NCBI GenBank assembly: GCA_031264295.1
Contig: JAISED010000063.1
Span: 18,909-82,908, forward strand
DNA from: Eubacteriales Family XIII. Incertae Sedis bacterium
Lineage (GTDB): Bacteria > Bacillota > Clostridia > Peptostreptococcales > Anaerovoracaceae
Direction: 5' to 3'
Length of the DNA stretch: 64,000 nt
Each line of letters begins with the position of its first letter. The first letter of the stretch is position 1. The position numbers were made by a program, and so were the translations under genes. Of the stretch, positions 30,819 to 38,237 are shown piece by piece. Below the pieces are notes generated by a model, which worked only from the letters and a program-made list of their open reading frames with translations, made no database searches and was not told where the DNA came from.

Positions 30819-30834
30819 TGGCACAGTTCTTGCT
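30819..30834 (+). promoter_or_regulatory. Sigma-54 (-24/-12) promoter of the decarboxylase/Etf operon
   Basis: TGGCACAGTTCTTGCT against TGGCACG-N4-TTGCW; 10 nt between GG and GC. Confidence 0.85.
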
Positions 30835-30905
30835 TTTTACATTTATGAGTTGCCGGTTTCATGGCGAGCAGGTTTGCCGACGGCTCATTACACCGCTCCT
30901 CTTAA

Positions 30906-30946
30906 CCGCAAAGCGGGCAGCCGGCCTCGCTGCCCGCCCGTTGCGG
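30906..30946 (+). other. Long GC-rich hairpin in the 5' leader of the operon
   Basis: CCGCAA-aGCGGGCAGC-cggcctc-GCTGCCCGC-ccg-TTGCGG. Confidence 0.6.
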
Positions 30947-31091
30947 TACGGCAGTCTTTACGCGTGAAAGTGAAGCTCCGTTCCCGTTTCGAGAGGGATA
31001 ACGCCTGCCTGAGCGGTGAGTAATAACAGGCGAATTAAACGGTTTAACCTTTTAACAGTTATAGTTTTTGAATGTCAAGGAGGTATCACCA

Positions 31092-31301
31092 ATGGCAGAA
31101 ATCATCAGTACCATTGCGGGTAAGATCAAGGAGATTAACATCAGTGTCGGACAGGCAGTTACCGAAGACGACGAAGCTTTCATCATTGAGGCTATGAAGA
31201 TGGAAAATGTTGTTTACGGCGAGGATGGCTCTGTAAAAGAGATCCTTGTAAAGGTCGGTGATCTGGTACAGGAAGGCGACACATTGGCAAATGTTGAGTA
31301 A
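31092..31301 (+). CDS. Minimal biotin carrier (biotinyl domain), decarboxylase gamma-subunit-like
   Basis: FIIEAMKMENVVYG biotinylation motif; AAGGAGG RBS before MAEIIST. Confidence 0.92.
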   Translation: MAEIISTIAGKIKEINISVGQAVTEDDEAFIIEAMKMENVVYGEDGSVKEILVKVGDLVQEGDTLANVE

Positions 31302-31321
31302 GAAAAAGAGGAGGTGACGTA

Positions 31322-32467
31322 ATGAATTTTGAGCTGAATGAAGACCATGTAATGATGCGTAAGATGGTTCGCGATTTCGCAGAGGCGGAGGCCGCGCCTG
31401 GTGCGGAAGAACGTGACGAAAAGGAAGAATTTCCTGTTGAACTCTGGAAGAAATGCGGCGAGTTAGGTCTCGCGGGCGTAACATTCCCCGAAGAGTACAA
31501 CGGCGTTGGAGCGGACTATATTTCCTACGCGATCACAGTAGAGGAACTGTCGCGTGTGGATCCGTCGCTGGGTGTAACTGTTTCTGCGCACTCCAGCCTT
31601 TGCGCGAATCCGATCTATCTGTTCGGAACCGAAGAACAGAAGCAAAAGTATCTTTCCCCGCTTGCAAGCGGCGAGAAGATGGGCGCTTTCGGGCTTACCG
31701 AGCCGATGGCCGGTTCGGACGCTTCAGGAACACGCACGACTGCTGTGAAACAGGGCAACGAGTACATTCTCAATGGTACTAAACTTTTCATCACGAACGG
31801 CTACTATGCAGACACATATGTAGTAACCGCTCAGATGGACAAGAGCAAGGGCAACAGAGGTATAGCCGCCTTCATTGTTGAGAAGGGCACACCGGGTTTC
31901 AGTTTCGGTAAGAAGGAAAAGAAGATGGGTATCCGTTCTTCCGCCACTTATGAGCTGATCCTGGAAGATGTACATATCCCTGTCGAGAACCTGCTCAGTG
32001 AGGAAGGCAAAGGCTTCAAGGTAGCGATGACGACTCTTGACTACGGCAGAATCGGTATCGCGTCTCAGGCGCTTGGTATAGCACAGGGCGCTTATGAGCA
32101 GGCTTTGAAGTATTCCAAGGAAAGATCCCAGTTTGGTAAGACGCTTTCCGAGTTCCAGGTCACACAGTTCAAGCTCGCAGATATGGCTATTCAGATCGAG
32201 GCGGCAAGGCTTCTGGTCTACCAGGCGGCTGCAATCGCTACCGCGCATAATGTTCCTGTCTCGAAGTATTCCGCTATGGCTAAGGTGTTTGCCTCGGAAA
32301 CCGCGAACAAGGTCGCCACTCAGGCGGTTCAAATCCTGGGCGGTTACGGCTATACCCGCGATTACCCGGCGGAGCGTTTCATGCGTGACGCTAAAATCAC
32401 CGAGATATACGAAGGCACAAGCGAGATTCAACGCATAGTCGTCGCGGCATCCATCCTGAAAGACTGA
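31322..32467 (+). CDS. Acyl-CoA dehydrogenase (butyryl-CoA dehydrogenase-like)
   Basis: GAFGLTEPMAGSDASG, LQILGGYGYTRDYPAERFMRDAKITEIYEGTSEIQRIVVA. Confidence 0.92.
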   Translation: MNFELNEDHVMMRKMVRDFAEAEAAPGAEERDEKEEFPVELWKKCGELGLAGVTFPEEYNGVGADYISYAITVEELSRVDPSLGVTVSAHSSLCANPIYLFGTEEQKQKYLSPLASGEKMGAFGLTEPMAGSDASGTRTTAVKQGNEYILNGTKLFITNGYYADTYVVTAQMDKSKGNRGIAAFIVEKGTPGFSFGKKEKKMGIRSSATYELILEDVHIPVENLLSEEGKGFKVAMTTLDYGRIGIASQALGIAQGAYEQALKYSKERSQFGKTLSEFQVTQFKLADMAIQIEAARLLVYQAAAIATAHNVPVSKYSAMAKVFASETANKVATQAVQILGGYGYTRDYPAERFMRDAKITEIYEGTSEIQRIVVAASILKD

Positions 32468-32509
32468 TGAGACCCGCGCGAAAATAAAACGATCGAGGAG
32501 GAAGTATTT

Positions 32510-33277
32510 ATGAATATTCTGGTTTGTATGAAACAGACTTTTGACACAGAAGCAAAAATTGCGCTCGACGCTTCCGGCAAAATCGACAAAACCGGTGTGA
32601 ACCTCGTCATCAACCCATATGACGAGTTCGCTATAGAAGAAGGACTGAGACTCAAAGAGAAGTTCGGCGGCGAAGTCGTTCTGCTGAGTCTCGGCGGTCA
32701 GAGTGTCGAAACTTCATTGCGCACAGGCTTGGCGATGGGCGCCGACAGAGCCGTTCTTGTGAACGATCCGGCTCTCGCAGACGCGGATGAATGCGTGGCT
32801 GCCGACGTACTGGCGAAAGCCGTCGCCGACATCCCGTATGACATTATATTGGCGGGGCGCATAGCTGTTGACGATGGTTCCGCCCAGGTCTCCGTACGTT
32901 TGGCTGAAGCGCTGCAGATCCCTTCGGTAAGCAGCATACTCAAGCTTGACGTCGAAGGCGAAACTGCAACTGTCACCCGTGAGATCGACGGCGGAACCGA
33001 GCTGATCGAAGTCAGCCTTCCCGCTGTATTCACCGCTCAGAAGGGTCTGAACGAGGCGCGCTATCCTTCCATGGCAGGTATTATGAAGGCCAAAAAGAAG
33101 GAAATTAAGCCGCTGACCCTCGCTGATCTCGGATTAGACGTACCGGCGGCCAAGGCGACCGTCGCGAAGTACAGCCTTCCCAGCCCCCGTTCGGGCGGAA
33201 AGGTCATCCCCGGCGAACCCGCCGACGCTGCGAAAGAACTCGCGCGGCTCCTGCGGGAAGAAGCGAAAGCTCTATAG
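32510..33277 (+). CDS. etfB: Electron transfer flavoprotein beta subunit
   Basis: MNILVCMKQTFDTE, INPYDEFAIEEGLRLKE, MGADRAVLV, ILAGRIAVDDGSAQV. Confidence 0.93.
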   Translation: MNILVCMKQTFDTEAKIALDASGKIDKTGVNLVINPYDEFAIEEGLRLKEKFGGEVVLLSLGGQSVETSLRTGLAMGADRAVLVNDPALADADECVAADVLAKAVADIPYDIILAGRIAVDDGSAQVSVRLAEALQIPSVSSILKLDVEGETATVTREIDGGTELIEVSLPAVFTAQKGLNEARYPSMAGIMKAKKKEIKPLTLADLGLDVPAAKATVAKYSLPSPRSGGKVIPGEPADAAKELARLLREEAKAL

Positions 33278-33292
33278 AAAGGAGAGATTGGC

Positions 33293-34279
33293 ATGGCAAA
33301 AGGAATTTGGATTATAATCGAACAAAGCGACCTGGCGATCCGCAAAGTCTCACTTGAGCTTCTGAGCCAGGGCAGAAAAATCGCCGATAAACTGGGCGAA
33401 CCGCTTGTGGCTGTCATCCCCGGAAAGGGCGTCGCGGATCTCGCGAAGGCAGTCGCCCCTTACGGCGCTGATAAGGTCATCGTCATCGACGACGACAAGC
33501 TCGAAAAATACACCACAGGCGCGTACACATCCGCCCTGAACAAGGTTATCAAAGGCGGCGATCCTCGCGCGGTACTGATCGGCAACACCGCTATCGGCAA
33601 GGACTTGGCGCCCAGACTCGCTCAGCGCCTCGGCGTCGGCATGGCGTCCGACAGCACGGGTGTTGAACTCGGAGACGACGGCGCATTCACATTTAAGCGC
33701 CCGATCTACGGCGGAAAAGCATTCGCGGATGTAGTGCTCAGCGCGGCGCCGATCCTGGCGACTATTCGTCCGAACACATTCCCCGTAGCGGAACCCGACG
33801 CTTCCAAGCAGCCTGAAGTTGTGAACGAAAGCGCCGACATCGACGCGGCGGATCTGAAGGCCATCGTAAAGGATATCGCTATAGCGGTTTCCCTCCGTCC
33901 GGAACTGATCGAAGCCAACATCATCATCTCCGGCGGCCGCGGCATGAAGGGTCCCGAGAACTATGTCATACTTGAGGAATGCGCGGACGTCATAGGCGCG
34001 GCTGTGGGCGCGTCCCGTGCGGCTGTTGACGCGGGCTGGAGAGATGTGAAGTTCCAGGTCGGTCAGACAGGAAAGACTGTCTCCCCCACCCTCTATATTG
34101 CCTGCGGTATATCAGGCGCCATCCAGCATTTAGCCGGCATGGGTTCGTCGAAGGTCATAGTCGCGATCAACAAGGATCCCGACGCCAACATCTTCACGGT
34201 CGCAGACTATGGAATCGTGGGAGATCTGTTTGAAATCGTTCCCCTTCTCACCGAGGAATTCAAAAAACTCGTCTCGTAG
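33293..34279 (+). CDS. etfA: Electron transfer flavoprotein alpha subunit
   Basis: IISGGRGMKGPENY, GASRAAVDAGW, VGQTGKTVSPTLYIACGISGAIQHLAGM, INKDPDANIFTVADYGIVGD. Confidence 0.95.
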   Translation: MAKGIWIIIEQSDLAIRKVSLELLSQGRKIADKLGEPLVAVIPGKGVADLAKAVAPYGADKVIVIDDDKLEKYTTGAYTSALNKVIKGGDPRAVLIGNTAIGKDLAPRLAQRLGVGMASDSTGVELGDDGAFTFKRPIYGGKAFADVVLSAAPILATIRPNTFPVAEPDASKQPEVVNESADIDAADLKAIVKDIAIAVSLRPELIEANIIISGGRGMKGPENYVILEECADVIGAAVGASRAAVDAGWRDVKFQVGQTGKTVSPTLYIACGISGAIQHLAGMGSSKVIVAINKDPDANIFTVADYGIVGDLFEIVPLLTEEFKKLVS

Positions 34280-34333
34280 CTTAGAAGACCGGCACACTTA
34301 ACAGAGACGGGCAAGGCGGTAAAGGAGAAATAA

Positions 34334-35083
34334 ATGAGCTATGATGAAGGTTTCGAGGGCTTCGGTCAAAAGGAGCTGGCCGCTCTGGCTGTGGATATGT
34401 TCCACAGAGCGGTCGTGCACCATGTCTTCTGGTTTAAAGAGGTGGAACACCAGATGGGCTTTGACAGAGCACTCGAAGTAATGGAGTCGGCGTATGAGAA
34501 GAGCAGAGGGATTCAGCTTAAACGTTTGGGGAAAGTTTTAGACTTTTCCCTGACGGACGGCATTCCCGACCCTCTCCTAAATATGCCGGAAGAGAAGCTT
34601 AGGGAACTGATCGGCGCCATCGGCGTAAACTGGCTTGCCGGCGACGGTGTTTGGTTCCAGGCGGTTGAGTTAGAACAGGGCATGTTCGAAGCCAAGCGGT
34701 GCAACGATACCTGCTGGGCGTGGTTCTCGCCTTTCGAGGCGTGGTCTATAAAGCGTCTGCTGGGTTTGCCCCGCAAGGCCGGCATTGAGGGTCTTAAAAA
34801 GGCTCTCGGAATGCGTATGTATGCCTTCATAAATGAACAGGAGATAATCGACGAGGGTTCCGACAGCATTTTGTTTTGCATGAACAATTGCCGCGTACAA
34901 GCGGCAAGGAAGAGCAAGGGGATGGACGATTACCCGTGCAAATCAGCCGGTGTCGTTGAGTACACCAACTTTGCACGGGCGATCGACCCCGACATAAAGA
35001 CAGAATGCGTGGGATGCCCGCCTGATGAACATCCTGACGAGTGGTTCTGCGCCTGGCGTTTTCGCCTTGAAGCGCAGGATTAA
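34334..35083 (+). CDS. DUF6125-like Cys-rich protein of unknown function
   Basis: MNNCRVQAARKSKGMDDYPCKSAG...ECVGCPPDEHPDEWFCAWRF; operon position after etfA. Family name from memory, tentative. Confidence 0.6.
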   Translation: MSYDEGFEGFGQKELAALAVDMFHRAVVHHVFWFKEVEHQMGFDRALEVMESAYEKSRGIQLKRLGKVLDFSLTDGIPDPLLNMPEEKLRELIGAIGVNWLAGDGVWFQAVELEQGMFEAKRCNDTCWAWFSPFEAWSIKRLLGLPRKAGIEGLKKALGMRMYAFINEQEIIDEGSDSILFCMNNCRVQAARKSKGMDDYPCKSAGVVEYTNFARAIDPDIKTECVGCPPDEHPDEWFCAWRFRLEAQD

Positions 35084-35095
35084 CCCAATTAGGGT

Positions 35096-35144
35096 AACTT
35101 CTAAAACCTACCGCCGGCATATGCTGCGGAGGTTTTTAGAAGTT
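35096..35144 (+). other. Intra-operonic hairpin
   Basis: AACTTCTAAAACCT...AGGTTTTTAGAAGTT arms; no downstream U-tract. Confidence 0.6.
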
Positions 35145-35167
35145 GCCATAAGTAAGGAGAATGGGCA

Positions 35168-35275
35168 ATGTTAATTTTAAATAGCCCTATAGGCATCGCG
35201 GCCGCAGTTGTTGTAACGGCGGTTATCGCAGTGATATTTATTTACAATATTCGAAAAGAACTGATAAGAGACTAA
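35168..35275 (+). CDS. 35-aa single-TM small membrane protein
   Basis: MLILNSPIGIAAAVVVTAVIAVIFIYNIRKELIRD*; AAGGAG RBS 8 nt upstream. Confidence 0.55.
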   Translation: MLILNSPIGIAAAVVVTAVIAVIFIYNIRKELIRD

Positions 35276-35355
35276 TTATACTGATGGGCGATAATGACGC
35301 TGTTACCGGGATTGCGTCTTCAGAAACGGCGCCACCGAATTAAAATACTTGAGTT

Positions 35356-35416
35356 ATACTCGTGTTCGATTGGAAATTCCGACCGCAATTTGCGGCCGGA
35401 CAGCGGAAACGAGTAT
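35356..35416 (+). other. Nested hairpin in an operon intergenic region
   Basis: Outer arms ATACTCGT/ACGAGTAT, inner arms CCGaCCGCA/TGCGGcCGG. Confidence 0.5.
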
Positions 35417-35492
35417 TACTGACTCGCGTGTATGGTAAATTCAAATGCTTGTCAGTATAAAACACTTTTTGGAAAACCAACTAATTAGAAAA

Positions 35493-35518
35493 GTTAATCC
35501 CTTAGATAAGGGATTAAC
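35493..35518 (+). promoter_or_regulatory. Near-perfect palindrome GTTAATCCCTTA-GA-TAAGGGATTAAC
   Basis: 12-bp perfect arms, 2-nt centre, just upstream of the OadG-like RBS. Confidence 0.65.
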
Positions 35519-35541
35519 AAGGAAGAAAGGAGGTGGGAAGC

Positions 35542-35712
35542 ATGATTGACGTTTTATTCGCCTTAGAAATATACTTCCTAGCCTTTGTTATCGGACTTCT
35601 GATCGCGATCATCATCAAGGTGATGCTGATCGTCATACGCCGGCTCTCTCCCAATGAGGATGGAGACGTTTCAAAAGCGGGCAAGCCTGGAAAAGGAGGA
35701 GATGCGGTATGA
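35542..35712 (+). CDS. OadG/GcdD-like small membrane subunit of a Na+-pumping decarboxylase
   Basis: 56-aa MIDVLFALEIYFLAFVIGLLIAIIIKVMLIVIRRLSPNEDGDVSKAGKPGKGGDAV*. One TM plus polar tail, AAAGGAGG RBS, ATGA overlap with the beta-subunit gene. Confidence 0.7.
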   Translation: MIDVLFALEIYFLAFVIGLLIAIIIKVMLIVIRRLSPNEDGDVSKAGKPGKGGDAV

Positions 35713-36914
35713 ATTTGATGACTCTGTTTCAGGGCGTCGGAACCCTCTTCGTCCAGGAGCCAAAGATTGTGATTGCTCGAATCGCACTCATACTTCTTGG
35801 TATTATACTTGTTTATTTGGGGAAAAAGGGGACTTTAGAACCTCTAATTATGATTCCGATGGGTTTCGGAATGTCGGCTGTAAACGCAGGCGTACTCTTC
35901 CTGTCCGCCGACAAGATCGGAACGCTCTTTATGGATCCTATGGTCACAGATACGGATGAACTTGTGAACATTCTGCAGATAGATTTCCTGCAGCCGATCT
36001 ATACATTTGCGTTCAGCAACGGCTTGATCGCTTGTCTGGTATTTATGGGCATCGGTGTAATCTCCGATATGGGCAATGTTTTGAGGTTTCCGTTTACCAG
36101 CATGCTTATCGCTCTGTTCGCCGAACTGGGCACAGTGGCGACCTTCCCGATAGCGCGGGCGATGGGTCTCACCGCAGGCGAAGCTGCGGCGGTATCCATA
36201 GTAGGCGGCGCCGACGGACCGATGGTGCTCTTTGCGTCATTGATTCTCGCAAATGATCTATTCGTCCCCATCACCATAGTGGCCTATCTCTACTTGAGCC
36301 TCTGCTATGGCGGATATCCCTATCTGATTCGTCTTATGATCCCCAAGGATATGCGCGGAATGGTTGTAAAGGCCGCTAAGACGACTACTATCACAAGTAA
36401 GGAAAAGATCATCTTTGACATCATAGCCTGTACGCTTCTCTGTTTGCTGTTCCCCATGGGAGCGCCGCTGTTCGTAAGTTTCTTCCTCGGAAACGCCATA
36501 AAGGAATCCGGCGTTGTGAAATACATAAATCTGCTAGATGATGTGATTCTCTACTTTGCTACATTCTTCCTGGGACTGCTCCTCGGCGTACTCTGCGAGG
36601 CGAGTACCCTTTTAGACGCAAGAATTCTGCCGCTTCTCGTTCTCGGTATACTTTCACTGGCGCTTTCGGGAGTCGGCGGTGTTATAGGCGGTTATGTGGT
36701 CTACCTGATCAACGGCAAGAAGTTCAACCCTGTCATCGGCATAGCGGGCGTTTCATGCGTACCGTCTACGGCTAAGGTTGCCCAAAAAGAGGTTTACAAG
36801 GTCAACAAGCGCGTCACCATTTTGCAATACGCTATGGGCGCTTCGATCTGCGGTGTGATCACTACTGCTATACTTACAGGACTTTACGTTACTATGGTTC
36901 CATTGTTCGAATGA
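35709..36914 (+). CDS. Na+-translocating decarboxylase beta subunit (GcdB/OadB/MmdB family)
   Basis: FMGIGVISDMGNVLRFPFTSML, VSIVGGADGPMVLFAS, GIAGVSCVPSTAKVAQKEV; about 10 TM. Confidence 0.93.
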   Translation: MNLMTLFQGVGTLFVQEPKIVIARIALILLGIILVYLGKKGTLEPLIMIPMGFGMSAVNAGVLFLSADKIGTLFMDPMVTDTDELVNILQIDFLQPIYTFAFSNGLIACLVFMGIGVISDMGNVLRFPFTSMLIALFAELGTVATFPIARAMGLTAGEAAAVSIVGGADGPMVLFASLILANDLFVPITIVAYLYLSLCYGGYPYLIRLMIPKDMRGMVVKAAKTTTITSKEKIIFDIIACTLLCLLFPMGAPLFVSFFLGNAIKESGVVKYINLLDDVILYFATFFLGLLLGVLCEASTLLDARILPLLVLGILSLALSGVGGVIGGYVVYLINGKKFNPVIGIAGVSCVPSTAKVAQKEVYKVNKRVTILQYAMGASICGVITTAILTGLYVTMVPLFE

Positions 36915-36937
36915 TCGATTGTTTGATGAACCGGCCG

Positions 36938-37003
36938 GTCAGATTCGCCCCAGCTTATTAGAAGTATCGTTGTTAGAAGTATCTCTGACCGGTTTTGTTT
37001 AAT
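36938..37003 (+). terminator. Terminator-like hairpin between gcdB-like and the second acyl-CoA dehydrogenase
   Basis: CCGGTCAGA ... TCTGACCGG followed by TTTTGTTT; loop long and containing TTAGAAGTATC twice. Confidence 0.6.
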
Positions 37004-37052
37004 CATATAGATAATTATAATTGTATTCGTTTTAATGAAGGGAGGGTGTCTG

Positions 37053-38210
37053 ATGGATTTCGGATTGACTGAAGAGCAACAAATGGTTCAAGAGATGGCA
37101 CGTAATTTTGCGGAAAAAGAAATCGCGCCGTATATTGAAGAGGATGAAGAGAATCATCATTATCGCAGAGAAATTTTAACAAAAATGGGCGAGCTTGGTC
37201 TTTTAGGCTGGAGCATACCCGAAGAGTACGGCGGCAATGGCATGGGCTGGATGGAGGCCGTCACCGCGCTTTATGAAATCGCCAAGGTGCACACGTCATG
37301 GCGTCTGAGCATAAGCGGCAACTGCTGGGGACCGGCTATGACCATCAACCATTGGGGTACGAAAGAACAGAAGGAGAAGTATATTCCGGATCTCGTCAGC
37401 GGTAAGGCTGTAGGCAGCTTTGCGTTGACCGAGGCGAATTCCGGCTCCGACGTAGGAAGCATGAAGACCTTCGCTGCCGATAAGGGCGATCATTGGCTCA
37501 TCAACGGTTCGAAGATGTGGATCTCGGGAGGTCACACTTCTGACACAGGTCTGCTCTATGCCGTCACTACGGAAGGCGGCGGTCCCAGGGGACTGTCCTG
37601 CTTTATCATCGATTATAACAACACGCCGGGCATCGAACGCATTCCGATCCACAAGAAGGTCGGCATGTGGCCTGCGCCCACCTCCGAGCTGGTCTTTGAG
37701 AACGCTGTCATTCCGAAGGAGAATCTTCTGGGCGAGGTCAACAAGGGATTCCAGCTCTGCATGTGGATGCTGAACAACACGCGCATGGGCTGTGCCACCG
37801 GTTCTGCGGCTCTCGGCGCCGCCTGTCTCGAAGGCGCCGTAAACTATGCCAACGAGCGTACTCAGTTCGGACAGCCTATCGGAAAATTCCAAATGATCCA
37901 GCAGCAGCTCGCGGAAATGAAGCTTGAAGACGAGGCGGCTAAGTACCTCGTATACAGAGCGGCTTGGCTGAAGGAGAACGGATTACCCAGTCAGCAGGCT
38001 ACCTCAATGGCAAAACTCGCTGGATGTAACGCAGCGGTTCACGGGGCGAACATGGCTATGAAGATCTACGGCTCTTACGGTTATTCTACAGAATATCCGT
38101 GCGGCAGATGGCTTCGCGACGCCAAGCAGTTCGAAACGCTGGAAGGTACATCTAACATTCACATGGGTATTGTGGCGGGCATAGAACTCGGTTATCAGCC
38201 GAACAGATAG
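37053..38210 (+). CDS. Acyl-CoA dehydrogenase (candidate glutaryl-CoA dehydrogenase)
   Basis: GSFALTEANSGSDVGSMKT, IYGSYGYSTEYPCGRWLRDAKQFETLEGTSNIHMGIVAG; GGGAGG RBS before MDFGLTEEQQ. Confidence 0.9.
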   Translation: MDFGLTEEQQMVQEMARNFAEKEIAPYIEEDEENHHYRREILTKMGELGLLGWSIPEEYGGNGMGWMEAVTALYEIAKVHTSWRLSISGNCWGPAMTINHWGTKEQKEKYIPDLVSGKAVGSFALTEANSGSDVGSMKTFAADKGDHWLINGSKMWISGGHTSDTGLLYAVTTEGGGPRGLSCFIIDYNNTPGIERIPIHKKVGMWPAPTSELVFENAVIPKENLLGEVNKGFQLCMWMLNNTRMGCATGSAALGAACLEGAVNYANERTQFGQPIGKFQMIQQQLAEMKLEDEAAKYLVYRAAWLKENGLPSQQATSMAKLAGCNAAVHGANMAMKIYGSYGYSTEYPCGRWLRDAKQFETLEGTSNIHMGIVAGIELGYQPNR

Positions 38211-38237
38211 TCTCCCGCCTTGGAAAGGAGCATTAAA

